Assembly (NCBI GenBank): GCA_021324975.1
Contig: JAJPIA010000029.1
Span: forward strand, 1 to 64,000
DNA from: Bacillota bacterium
GTDB lineage: Bacteria > Sysuimicrobiota > Sysuimicrobiia > Sysuimicrobiales > Segetimicrobiaceae
Length of the DNA stretch: 64,000 bases
Direction: 5' to 3'
The translations under genes and the position numbers were made by a program. Positions 52,912 to 61,127 of the stretch are shown here, piece by piece. The notes beneath the pieces were generated by a model. That model saw nothing but the letters and a program-made list of their open reading frames with translations, searched no databases and had not been told where the DNA came from. Position 1 is the stretch's first letter; every line of letters begins with the position of its first letter.

Positions 52912-53387
52912 CGTGTCGATTTCTGTCCGCTCGAGTCCGTCTCGGCGGCCCGCGCCAAGCTGATCGCACTGGTGGCCAACACGGCGACGTTGGACGCGGT
53001 CGCCCCAACTTCGAAGCGCTGTGGGATCTGTGCAACAGGTATGAGACGACTGGGATGCACGTGTTCACCACGCGCACCCGCGACTTGAACTTGTAAGTAG
53101 AGGCGTCGCAATTTCCGGTCCGTGCCGGCTTTCCAAGGGACCCGGCGACGGGTGTGGCCGCCGCGGCCCTCGCCGGCTATCTCGCGAACCATGAAGCGAT
53201 CCAACCACACCGTGAGGGCTGGCGGACTTGTCACATCGGTCAAGGGTACGCGATGAAACGTCCCAGCGTGATAGAAGCAGCTGCTTTCCTGGACGCCGGG
53301 CGGATTACGAGGACGCGTGTACGCGGGCAGGCGACACTACTGTCAGAAAAGGAGATTCCCCGGATGTCGAATCCGGCCTCGGCGTGA
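52912..53387 (+). pseudogene. PhzF-family fossil 3
   Basis: Pieces in different frames read RPNFEALWDLCNRYETTGMH, then FPVRAGF / RDPATGVAAAALAGYLANHE and IGQGYAMKRPSVIEAAAFLD, TRTRVRGQATLL. They follow the intact gene at 48558, with stops after residue-equivalent about 220. The end overlaps the GTG of the MFS gene. Confidence 0.82.
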
Positions 53388-54712
53388 CGAACGAGTTCGT
53401 GGACCGGGACCAAACAGTAGTTGAGCGGAAACCTTCGTTCGTCCCCAGACGGCGTTTGATGGGCGAACTCATTTGGGCCTCGTTGCTGCATCTGTGGAAT
53501 GATGGCCTCACCGCAGCCCTCACGCTTCTCCTGCCGTTGATGGCGATGGACCTCCACCTCAGTTATGCGCAGGCCGCCTTCGTACGCACGATACACCTCG
53601 CCACCCTTGCTGGTGTTCAGATCCCGATTGCTGTGTTCGCCGGCGCGGCACGGGAGGTCGCGGTGCTCGGCGGCGGGCTCGTATGGTTCGGCGCTTCCTA
53701 CCTGGCGCTCGCGGGTGCCATGACACCCGTGGCCGCCGTGACGTGGGCCGCGGTCGCCGGCATCGGCGCAGGCGGATACCATCCGGTGGCGACGAATCGA
53801 ATTGCGCACCTTGCCGACTCTGGTAACCGTGGCCGGGCGGTGGGTACCCTCAACTTCGCGGGAGACCTCGGCAAATTTCTCCTGCCGGCAGCAGCGGGCG
53901 CCGTCGCGTCCTTTCTAGGCTGGAGGACGACTCTCGGCCTCTTCGGAGGCCTAGCAGCGCTGGCCGGAATCGCATATCTCTTGGTTCGCGAGGGGAGCCA
54001 CGTCTGCACCGACCGCGCCGGCCTCGTGCACGTCGCCGGTACGGAGCGCACGAAGACGGCCCTCGCAACGCGCCCCGAGGTCGCTCGCGGCAAGGACACG
54101 GCCGCTGCCGGATGGGGGATCGCTCGTCCGGGACCGTTTGCCCTCATCACAGCGATCGGGGTCATTGACAACGGGATTAGGTCGGCGGCGCTAACATTTC
54201 TGCCGTTCCTTCTCGTCTCGCGTGGCCTTGGGACCGGGGAGGTGGGAGGCCTCTTCGGCGTGATGCTCCTCGGTGGGGCGGCCGGCAAGTTCGTCTGTGG
54301 CCGGTGGACCGACTTGGTCGGTGAGCGGACCGTCATCATTGCCACGGAGGCCCTGATGGCGGCGGGCCTCGTGGGTTTGCCGCGAGTGAACGGCGTTGCC
54401 TCCATAGCAATCTACCTCCTGGCGCTCGGCATCGTACTCAACGGTACCTCCTCGGCGGTGCTAACCGGCGTGGCCGACACCGTCGATCGTGTGCGGGGGA
54501 GCCGCGGTTACGGGGCATACTTTACGAGCACCTTTGCCAGCGGCGCAATCGCCAGCGTGGCCTACGGCGTCCTTGCCGATCGCCGCGGACTCCCCGGGGT
54601 GTTTCTTGGACTTGGACTCGTGACGCTGCTGATTCCGGTGCTCGCCCTCCTGCTCCCGGCCAACATGGCTGTGCGCGGCAGAGGGAACGAGGTCAAAATC
54701 AATGCCCGCTAA
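53384..54712 (+). CDS. MFS transporter, fosmidomycin-resistance-like
   Basis: A 442-residue MFS protein with about 12 membrane helices. The start region GELIWASLLHLWNDGLTAAL resembles FsR-type exporters. A long cytoplasmic loop (about residues 225-270) separates the two halves. A GTG overlapping the PhzF fossil stop (GTGA) is chosen as start; an ATG at 53459 is also possible. It overlaps the ATP-pyrophosphatase gene by 11 bp. Confidence 0.85.
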   Translation: MTNEFVDRDQTVVERKPSFVPRRRLMGELIWASLLHLWNDGLTAALTLLLPLMAMDLHLSYAQAAFVRTIHLATLAGVQIPIAVFAGAAREVAVLGGGLVWFGASYLALAGAMTPVAAVTWAAVAGIGAGGYHPVATNRIAHLADSGNRGRAVGTLNFAGDLGKFLLPAAAGAVASFLGWRTTLGLFGGLAALAGIAYLLVREGSHVCTDRAGLVHVAGTERTKTALATRPEVARGKDTAAAGWGIARPGPFALITAIGVIDNGIRSAALTFLPFLLVSRGLGTGEVGGLFGVMLLGGAAGKFVCGRWTDLVGERTVIIATEALMAAGLVGLPRVNGVASIAIYLLALGIVLNGTSSAVLTGVADTVDRVRGSRGYGAYFTSTFASGAIASVAYGVLADRRGLPGVFLGLGLVTLLIPVLALLLPANMAVRGRGNEVKINAR

Positions 54713-55451
54713 TCAGGGAAACGCAAATGCGTGGCACGTTCAAGTAATCGACGCGGACGATGCGGCGGGAAACGTGGTGAAAAATGCACTCCCGAGAGCT
54801 GCCGTCTCCTGGAGCGGCGGCAAAGATAGCTGCTTGGCCTTTCATCGGATGCGAGCGGTGTTCAACGTTCAAGTGCTTGTCACGATGCTGACGGAGGACG
54901 GCACGCGTACCCGGTCGCACGGATTGCGACCAGAGATTATCGCACGACAAGCGGCGTTACTAGATCTCGAGCTTTTCACCGCGCGCGCATCCTGGCAAAC
55001 GTACGAGGCTGAATTCAAGCGAACGTTACGGCAATTGGTCGAACGGGGTATCTCCCACGTGGTCTTCGGCGACATCTTTCTTGACGCCAGTAAGGCATGG
55101 GCAGACCGGGTCTGCCGTGAGTGTGGATTGGAGGCCGTGGAACCCTTATGGGGCCTGCCCACGGATGACTTGTTCACGAATTTCATCCGGATTGGAGGAG
55201 AGGCCGTGATTGTTGCGACCCGTGCCGCCCTTCTCGACGCCTCATGGCTCAATCAGACTCTTGACCCGTCGATGCTGCCCGCCTTTCGTGCCTTGGGCGT
55301 CGATGCCTGCGGCGAGCGAGGAGAATATCACACCCTCGTGGTTGGCTTCCCGAGCGTTCGATCGCGCCTGCCAATTTGTGAAAGAGGTCGGCTGCTTCAC
55401 AATGGCTATTGGTTGCTCGACCTCGAGTTGTGTCCGAACGATTCCACTTGA
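54702..55451 (+). CDS. ATP-pyrophosphatase, diphthine-ammonia ligase-like
   Basis: A 249-residue alpha-hinge ATPase. The PP-loop SWSGGKDSCLAFHR is near residue 37, then RTRSHGLRPEIIARQAALL, HVVFGDIFLDASK and PLWGLPTDDLF. This is the ATP-binding domain of the Dph6/YbgI type. Bacterial members are of unknown substrate. It overlaps the MFS gene. Two fossils of the same gene are at 41347 and 44663. The start may lie further in, at the GTG near 54777. Confidence 0.82.
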   Translation: MPANQGNANAWHVQVIDADDAAGNVVKNALPRAAVSWSGGKDSCLAFHRMRAVFNVQVLVTMLTEDGTRTRSHGLRPEIIARQAALLDLELFTARASWQTYEAEFKRTLRQLVERGISHVVFGDIFLDASKAWADRVCRECGLEAVEPLWGLPTDDLFTNFIRIGGEAVIVATRAALLDASWLNQTLDPSMLPAFRALGVDACGERGEYHTLVVGFPSVRSRLPICERGRLLHNGYWLLDLELCPNDST

Positions 55452-55501
55452 AACGAACCTCTGACGCCCCGAATCGTACTGCAACCTATTGGAGGCGAAA
55501 C

Positions 55502-56017
55502 ATGAGCACGTCCGCCATTGATCTGGCCGAGTATTTCGACTACCTGTGCAAGGCGCGCGATCGATTACTGGGGTGGGTTCGCGACCAGCCTGCAGAGGCG
55601 TACGCACGATCGTTCCCTATCGGACTTGGTTCCATTCGGGCGACATTGGTTCACATCGCCGACGCTCAGCGAGGATACACAATGCGGCTCGAGGGTTCCG
55701 AGTTCTCCCCGGCGGACAATCCGTTCTCCATCGACAAGCTGCTGGAGCTCGAACCGCTGATCTCCGCATGGTCCGGCTTCAACCCACGGACGCGACTGGC
55801 ATTAGCCAATCTCGGCGACGGGGCCCGCGTGATCGAGTACGCTAGCCGGGTCCTCGCGCCAGGGAAACGCCTTCGGGGGACAGCGGGTGGGCTCGCCGCC
55901 CAGCTCTTCTTCCACGAGGTACACCACCGGGCGCAGGTCATGGCGATGCTGCGACAAGTTGGCGTCGCGGCTCAGGATCTCGACTACAACAACTTGATGT
56001 TTGACCGGATCGATTGA
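55502..56017 (+). CDS. DinB-family protein, island copy
   Basis: A 171-residue DinB protein: FPIGLGSIRATLVHIADAQR, then AGGLAAQLFFHEVHHRAQVM and AMLRQVGVAAQDLDYNNLMF. The two His in HEVHH are the metal ligands. It resembles the gene at 34373 outside the island. GGAGGCG is upstream of the ATG at 55502. It is the last intact gene before the right-end fossils. Confidence 0.87.
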   Translation: MSTSAIDLAEYFDYLCKARDRLLGWVRDQPAEAYARSFPIGLGSIRATLVHIADAQRGYTMRLEGSEFSPADNPFSIDKLLELEPLISAWSGFNPRTRLALANLGDGARVIEYASRVLAPGKRLRGTAGGLAAQLFFHEVHHRAQVMAMLRQVGVAAQDLDYNNLMFDRID

Positions 56018-56090
56018 GCGCGTCACCGCACGTGATACATTGAGATCATTGCCAGACGGATCCGAAGCCGGCGACCGGACGCACGGCTCG

Positions 56091-56235
56091 CCCACGCGTA
56101 TCCAGACCGTCATCCTCGGCCTGGACGGTCTGACGCTCGATACCGAAACGCCCGATTACCTGAGTTGGCAGGAGACCTACGCTCGCTACGGGCTGTCGCT
56201 CGAACGGGGCACCTGGGCCCGCGCAGTCGACAATT
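56091..56235 (+). pseudogene. HAD hydrolase N-terminal stub
   Basis: About 48 residues read VILGLDGLTLDTETPDYLSW, then QETYARYGLSLERGTWA. They match beta-phosphoglucomutase-type HAD proteins. The nucleophile position of the DxDG motif reads GLDG, so the first catalytic Asp is lost. Homology ends at the junction with the opposing helicase fossil. Confidence 0.65.
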
Positions 56236-56788
56236 CCGTCGCGCCGCTCCGCGAACGCGGCGCTGATGTGGCCGCCGTCCGGGAGGCGCGCCATCGGTGC
56301 CTTGTGATCCTCCTCGTAAGCGCCAGTTCCGGGGTCGCGCCTGACCGCAGCGCGTCGCGCGCGCCGCGCCAGGCATAGAGCGCCTGGTGGCGATCGCCGA
56401 CGAGAACCTGCTGGGCGTGCGTCTGCGCGAGCGTGATGGACAGCATGCACGGATTGGCGTCCTGAGCCTCGTCGAACAGGACGACGTCGTACGGCAGCGC
56501 GGGCTGGCGCAGCTGGAAGAGTTTCAGGTAGATGTCGTGCGTGACCGGGACGTCAGACGCCGGATCCGACAGGATGGCCCACGCCTCTTCGGCGGCGCGA
56601 ATGCCTCATCGGCGAGCGCGCGCGTAAACGACAGGTACAGGACGCGGCGTCCCTCGAGCGCGCGGGCGAGGAGGAGCAGCGTGGCGGTTTTGCCGGCGCC
56701 GGCGAACGCGGCGACCCGGAGGGACTGGCCGGCGCGCGCGGCGTCGATGACGGCCTGCTGCTCGTCGGTGGGGCGGACGACGTGCATC
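56236..56788 (-). pseudogene. UvrD/Rep-like DNA helicase fossil
   Basis: From ATG 56788, on the minus strand, MHVVRPTDEQQAVIDAARAG and the Walker A FAGAGKTATLLLLA begin a UvrD-family protein. After a frameshift the sequence continues with PYDVVLFDEAQDANPCML and QVLVGDRHQALYAWRGARDA (motifs II and III). It ends at the HAD junction, so only the first 180 or so residues remain. UvrD-like helicases are common in phage and integrative elements. Confidence 0.78.
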
Positions 56789-56972
56789 ACCGGCGCACGG
56801 GGCGGCCGGTGCAATCGAACGCGGCGATGACGCCGCGGGGAGTGACCTCGAGGATGAGACCGCGCGTGGGGCTGGCGAGCGTGAGCGCGGCGGCGAAATC
56901 GCTCGTGGCATCGGCTATGGAACGATCAGAGGTGCCGCGCACGACATGGTACACACGGCCGTACCGAGCCAC
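56787..56972 (-). CDS. Small hypothetical protein upstream of the helicase
   Basis: A 61-residue frame reads MARYGRVYHVVRGTSDRSIA, then SPTRGLILEVTPRGVIAAFD before TGA. Its stop overlaps the ATG of the helicase (TGATG), typical of a phage operon. The frame is open further upstream, so the original may have been longer. No family is recognised. Confidence 0.5.
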   Translation of the reverse strand: MARYGRVYHVVRGTSDRSIADATSDFAAALTLASPTRGLILEVTPRGVIAAFDCTGRPVRR

Positions 56973-57062
56973 AAGATCATCCAGGACACGCTGCCGTCCT
57001 CGAGAATCGGTCTCGGGCTGCCTGCCTGAGGCGTGCCCAATGATCCTCGGGCAGGTTCCTCC

Positions 57063-57095
57063 TGGTAGGCCGTGACGGACTCGAACCCCCGAGGC
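57063..57095 (-). repeat. 3' fragment of another tRNA
   Basis: The minus strand reads a T-loop (TTCGAGT), a T-stem with one mismatch, a seven-base acceptor strand and an encoded CCA (ACGGCCTACCA). The 5' half is missing. It lies 35 bp from the tandem 11-bp repeats, as the left att lies near its repeats, so it may be an att scar of a different element. Confidence 0.5.
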
Positions 57096-57130
57096 CCGGG
57101 TCTAAAGGCGAAGCCTCGCTAACGTTCATT

Positions 57131-57152
57131 GAGGGTAGCAGGGGGGTAGCAG
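57131..57152. repeat. Tandem 11-bp repeat at the right end of the island
   Basis: GAGGGTAGCAG followed by GGGGGTAGCAG, in the same orientation and with one difference from the left-end pair. It lies 34 bp inside the intact tRNA. Confidence 0.68.
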
Positions 57153-57185
57153 TCGGCACCCATCCTTCTCTAACCCTTTATTAAC

Positions 57186-57256
57186 TGGGCCCGCCAGGTC
57201 TCGAACCTGGATCCGCCGGTTATGAGCCGGATGCTCTACCCTTGAGCTACGGGCCC
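57186..57256 (-). tRNA. tRNA with CAT anticodon (Met or Ile2)
   Basis: A 71-nt cloverleaf on the minus strand: acceptor GGGCCCG/CGGGCCC, D-arm GCTC...GAGC, anticodon loop CTCATAA, T-arm CCAGG-TTCGAGA-CCTGG. The anticodon is CAT, either elongator Met or lysidine-modified Ile2; I lean to Ile2. CCA is not encoded. Its 3' 43 bp are duplicated at 37010, so this tRNA carries the right att of the island. Confidence 0.88.
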
Positions 57257-57294
57257 ACATGAGATTATACCAATGTCCCGCCGGTCCGCACGGT

Positions 57295-58134
57295 CTACCC
57301 TTTGAGCCCCGAATACATAAAACTTTCGACGAAGCGCCGCTGGAACAAAATGAACAACACGAGCAGCGGCAGGACGACGATCACCGTGCCAGCGGCGACG
57401 AGGTTCCATTGGGCGCCTGATTCGGCCGATTGGGTGAACGACGCGAGCCCAACCGTGACCGTGCGCGCCCGATCCGTGTCCGTGATGATCAGCGGCCACA
57501 GGAACTCATTGTAGTGGTACACCACGCTGACGATTGAGAACGCGACGAGCGTCGGCTTCGCAAGCGGTACGAACACGTGCCAGATCGTCTGGAGGGTCGA
57601 GCAGCCGTCGATCGCGGCCGCATCTTCGAGGTCGCGCGGCACGCTTCGGAACGCCTGCCGGAGAAGAAACATGCCGAATGCCGAGGCGAAGTAGGGGATC
57701 ATGATCCCCAGCCGCGTGTTGAGCAGCCCCAGTGTCCGCAGCGTCACGAAATTCGGCAGGATGAGTGATGACGGAGCCACCATGAGCTGGAGGAGGAATA
57801 GGCGGAACAGTACTTCCCGTCCCGCGAAGTCCATGCGGGCGAACGCGTAGCCCGCGAGGGTGATCGTGATGAGCTGCACAGCCAAGATGCCGAAGACGAC
57901 CACGGCCGTATTGTAATAGAGCCGCACGAAGGGTGCGTCCGCCCAGGCGTCGCGGAAGTTTGCGAAGCTTGGGTGAGAGACCCACAGCGAGGCGATCTGA
58001 CTTCCGAGTTCGCCTGGTGCCCGGAGCGACGTGGACAACGCCCACAACAACGGGAAGACCCAGATGAACGCCAGGGCTCCGACCCCGAGGGCCCAGTAGA
58101 CGCTGGAAAGGTGACGCGCGGTGCGGGGCGACAT
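57295..58134 (-). CDS. Sugar ABC transporter permease (MalG/UgpE-like)
   Basis: A 279-residue permease with six hydrophobic helices. The EAA-loop motif reads EDAAAIDGCSTLQTIWHVFV, and the N-terminal RHLSSVYWALGVGALAFIWV is typical of CUT1-family sugar importers. It forms the second permease with the gene starting at 59059. It is the last gene of the minus-strand operon and ends 40 bp from the tRNA. Confidence 0.92.
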   Translation of the reverse strand: MSPRTARHLSSVYWALGVGALAFIWVFPLLWALSTSLRAPGELGSQIASLWVSHPSFANFRDAWADAPFVRLYYNTAVVVFGILAVQLITITLAGYAFARMDFAGREVLFRLFLLQLMVAPSSLILPNFVTLRTLGLLNTRLGIMIPYFASAFGMFLLRQAFRSVPRDLEDAAAIDGCSTLQTIWHVFVPLAKPTLVAFSIVSVVYHYNEFLWPLIITDTDRARTVTVGLASFTQSAESGAQWNLVAAGTVIVVLPLLVLFILFQRRFVESFMYSGLKG

Positions 58135-58135
58135 G

Positions 58136-59059
58136 TCAGACTTCGTAGTGGATTCGGCGCTCGAGCAGTCTGAAGCTGACTGCCGCGATCACCATCAAGA
58201 TCGCCAGTAGAAACACGGTCAGCGCCGCGGCTTTGCCGAGATCGAAGAACATGAAGGCGGCTTGATAAACGTAGAATAGCAGCAGGTTCGTGGCGTTGTC
58301 GGGGCCGCCGCCGGTCATCACCCAGATTTGGTCCACCGACTGAAAGGCATTGATGCTGGCGATGAGCAGCACGAACAGGGTCGTCGGCGCGAGGAGCGGA
58401 AACGTGATCGCACGGAACTGCTGCCACGCCGAGGCGCCTTCCAGACGCGCAGTCTCGTAGAGCTCCAGGGCGACTCCCTGCAAGCCCGCGAGATAAAACA
58501 ACATGTAGTACCCGGCGTTCTTCCAGATCGTGAGCGCGATCACGGCCGGCAGCGCGTACCGGGGGTCGCCCAGATAGTTGACGCCGCCCGGCACCAGGCC
58601 GCGAAGGTAGACGTCGACGAGACCGTACCCGGGCGTGTACACGAACAACCAGATGGCCGCCGCACCGACGAGCGGGAGCAGGGTCGGATAGAAGAACGCG
58701 GTGCGGAACGCCGTACTGAGGGCGTGCGTTCTGGCCAGGAGAACGGCGAGGAACAAGGCCAGGGCGATGGTGACAGGGACCGTTCCAAGGAGGAACGCCG
58801 CGCTGTTCACGAGCACGCGGCTGAAGACGGGATCGGCCGCCAATGCGGCGTAGTTGCTGAACCCGACGAAGTGCTGCTGGTGCGTCGCCGGGCTGAGCTG
58901 GTACAGGCTCATTTCGAGCGACGACAGCACGGGGTAGTACGTGAACATGGCGAGAAACACGAGCGATGGCACCAGCAGTAGATACGGCTGCGCTCGCCAC
59001 CCCCGGCGCCGCGCGCGAACCACCCGTTCCCCCAGCGCGGCCCGGCTCGCCACGCTCAC
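58136..59059 (-). CDS. Sugar ABC transporter permease (MalF/UgpA-like)
   Basis: A 307-residue permease with six helices after a basic N-terminus. The EAA-type segment is YETARLEGASAWQQFRAITF. With the downstream permease and upstream binding protein it makes a CUT1-type importer. The stop is 1 bp from the next gene start. No ATPase gene is near, so a shared MsiK-like ATPase is inferred. Confidence 0.92.
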   Translation of the reverse strand: MSVASRAALGERVVRARRRGWRAQPYLLLVPSLVFLAMFTYYPVLSSLEMSLYQLSPATHQQHFVGFSNYAALAADPVFSRVLVNSAAFLLGTVPVTIALALFLAVLLARTHALSTAFRTAFFYPTLLPLVGAAAIWLFVYTPGYGLVDVYLRGLVPGGVNYLGDPRYALPAVIALTIWKNAGYYMLFYLAGLQGVALELYETARLEGASAWQQFRAITFPLLAPTTLFVLLIASINAFQSVDQIWVMTGGGPDNATNLLLFYVYQAAFMFFDLGKAAALTVFLLAILMVIAAVSFRLLERRIHYEV

Positions 59060-59182
59060 CGTGCCGGCCCTGAAGGAACAGAATGGCAGAGGGCCATGCC
59101 CGGTTCGGGCACGGCCCCGGTGTTACGACCCGGCTTGCCGATCCTCACTCGCCTCGAAACGAGCGCGTCACGAATTCAGTAC

Positions 59183-60484
59183 TCAGTACTTGGACAGGAG
59201 TTGCGTCGCATTGCGCTGCGCCTGATCGAGCGCTGCCGCCACGGTCAGACGGCCCGATTGGGCGGCTTGAATAGCCGTGACCAGCGTCTGCTGGACTTCG
59301 TCTTGGTCATGAACGGTCATCTGCTCGCCGGCGACGCGCAGCTGCAGCGTCGCGGTCAAGGCCTGGGGCACCTGCTGCATGTATCCTGAGAATGCGGGTG
59401 TCGACAGCTCGGTCTTACGGATGGGCACGTACCCGGTGCCGATGCTCCACCGGGCGGCCTGGGTCGGATTCGTCATCCATGTGACGAACGTCCACGCGGC
59501 CTGTTCACGCTCGGGTGTGGTCTTAAAGATGTACATGCTGCCGCCGCCCGTGACCGATCCCCACTGCGCGCCCGCGGGCATGAAGGCGGCGTTCCAGTTG
59601 AACTTCGCATTGGTTCGGATGAAGGTCATGTTGCCAGTCGTCGTGTAGATCATCGCCACCTTCTGCTGGACGAAATCCTGAGGGACTTGCCCCCAGAAGG
59701 CGGGGCTGGACGGCCCTGGCGGGTGCACCTTGTACTTGTTCTGGAGGTCGAGGATGAACTCGACAGCGGACGTCGTCTCAGGGGAGTTGAACTTCACCCA
59801 CTTCCCGCTGACGGTGTCGAAGTACTTCGCCTTCTGTTCGACAAAGAAGCCCTGGATCGTCCAGGGCGATGTATCCACGACTGGCACTTCGACGCCCCAC
59901 TGGGTCACCCGGCCGCTCGCGTCGCGGATGGTCAGTTTTTGCGCGTCTGCCACGAGTTCCGTCCAATTCTTGGGCGGCTTGTTGGGATCCAGGCCCGCTT
60001 TCTGGAACATGTCTTTATTGTAGAAGAAGATGACCGTGCTCCGCTGATATGGGATGCTGTAGATGTGCCCGTTGGATCGCGCATTGAGGAGCAACGCTGG
60101 GTAAAAGTCGTCGAGCCATCCCTTGGGTTCTTTTGTGATCATGTCGTCCAGTGGAACGATCGCGTCATGGTCGAGTAACGAATACAGCTCAGGAGTGTCC
60201 AACACCGCTACGTCCGGCGGGCTCCCTCCCATGACACCGGTGATCGCCTTCGCCATGGCCTCGACGTAGTTCCCCGCAAAGACCGGCTCCACTTTGATGC
60301 TTGGGTGCGAGCGGTTGAAGTCATCAACGATGCTCGTCATGAGCTGGTTGAGCGGGCCTGAGACCCCCACCGGGAAGTAGTACTTGAGCGACACCGTGGC
60401 TTGGGCGCCCGCGCCGCCCGGGAGTATCGCGATGGCGACGATCAGGGCGAGGGCCACAGCCGCCAATGTCCGCAGGACTACCAT
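59183..60484 (-). CDS. Sugar ABC transporter substrate-binding protein
   Basis: A 433-residue extracellular binding protein with a signal peptide (residues 5-27). It resembles UgpB/MalE types: LKYYFPVGVSGPLNQLMTSI, PDVAVLDTPELYSLL and FYNKDMFQKAGLDPNKPPKN. The substrate may be glycerol-3-phosphate or a disaccharide. It heads the operon with the two permeases. Confidence 0.9.
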   Translation of the reverse strand: MVVLRTLAAVALALIVAIAILPGGAGAQATVSLKYYFPVGVSGPLNQLMTSIVDDFNRSHPSIKVEPVFAGNYVEAMAKAITGVMGGSPPDVAVLDTPELYSLLDHDAIVPLDDMITKEPKGWLDDFYPALLLNARSNGHIYSIPYQRSTVIFFYNKDMFQKAGLDPNKPPKNWTELVADAQKLTIRDASGRVTQWGVEVPVVDTSPWTIQGFFVEQKAKYFDTVSGKWVKFNSPETTSAVEFILDLQNKYKVHPPGPSSPAFWGQVPQDFVQQKVAMIYTTTGNMTFIRTNAKFNWNAAFMPAGAQWGSVTGGGSMYIFKTTPEREQAAWTFVTWMTNPTQAARWSIGTGYVPIRKTELSTPAFSGYMQQVPQALTATLQLRVAGEQMTVHDQDEVQQTLVTAIQAAQSGRLTVAAALDQAQRNATQLLSKY

Positions 60485-60845
60485 ACAGGATCACCCCCCT
60501 TGCCGTGCGTGACGGTCAAACCCGGTGCCGCCTCGATCGTGCGCTGCCGTCGCGCCCGGGCTGTGCGCGACCATCTTCGTAATATCCCGTTCGATGGTGA
60601 GCTCGCCGCGGTGGTGCGATGAACGTTTCGCAATGCTTGTGTTAACGATGCTGCAGACGCTCGTGCCGCACCGCGAGCCCCGGCACCGCGCGAGAGGAAA
60701 GCTTCGCCTCCCCACGAACAGTACCTGCGTCTGGTCCGGCGTCACAGGCGCGTGGCGGTCGTCGGTGCGGGCCCGCCAGGCTGGTTCTGCGTGGATGAGC
60801 TGAACCGGGGCCGCGGGCGTGTTACGCGGAGCACGGGGGAGCGCG
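60485..60845. other. Intergenic region, divergent promoters expected
   Basis: This 361-bp stretch lies between the binding-protein gene (minus) and the IreB-like gene (plus). No clear promoter was identified. A short plus frame reads RVAVVGAGPPGWF, an FAD-motif-like chance match or scrap. Confidence 0.4.
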
Positions 60846-61127
60846 GTGGCCGAGCACGAGAAAACCGGGATTTTCCAGGTCGGAAGCCGCCAGCTCCGCG
60901 ACGTGGGGGAGGCGTTGCGGTACGTCTACGACGCGCTGCTGGAGCGTGGATACAACCCTATCGATCAAATCGTCGGCTACCTGGTGTCCGGGGATCCCAC
61001 GTACATCACCAGTCACAAAGACGCCCGCACACTGATCCGGCAGATCGAGCGGGACCGGCTCTTGGAAGAGCTCGTCCGCTGCTACGTGCAGACGGCGATG
61101 AAAGGACCGTCCGCTGGCCCGCGCTGA
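60846..61127 (+). CDS. ireB: IreB/ReoM-family regulatory phosphoprotein
   Basis: A 93-residue UPF0297 protein. The core [20 protein letters not shown], then [20 protein letters not shown] is diagnostic. The GTG at 60846, with GGGGGA five bases upstream, is preferred over the ATG 27 bp further 5'. It puts Thr at position 7 (VAEHEKT), the position phosphorylated by the PASTA kinase in Listeria ReoM. ReoM controls ClpCP-dependent degradation of MurA. The gene overlaps murA directly, which fits that role. Confidence 0.9.
   Translation: MAEHEKTGIFQVGSRQLRDVGEALRYVYDALLERGYNPIDQIVGYLVSGDPTYITSHKDARTLIRQIERDRLLEELVRCYVQTAMKGPSAGPR

Larger units (their letters stand above)
37010..57228. mobile_element. 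Integrated genomic island at a CAT-anticodon tRNA gene
   Basis: Identical 43-bp direct repeats (37010-37052 and 57186-57228) are the 3' half of a tRNA, intact on the right and fragmentary on the left. Beside the left repeat is a broken tyrosine integrase. Tandem 11-bp repeats lie inside both ends, and fossil phage replication genes lie near both ends. The intervening cargo is accessory and highly duplicated. The displaced 3' end on the left still encodes CCA, while the intact tRNA does not. This shows that the element supplied the present 3' end of the tRNA. Confidence 0.85.

Noticed and set aside
60752-60830. FAD-motif-like VAVVGAGPPG stretch before ireB
   Set aside because: Only about 13 residues match and the flanks do not; probably chance in GC-rich DNA.
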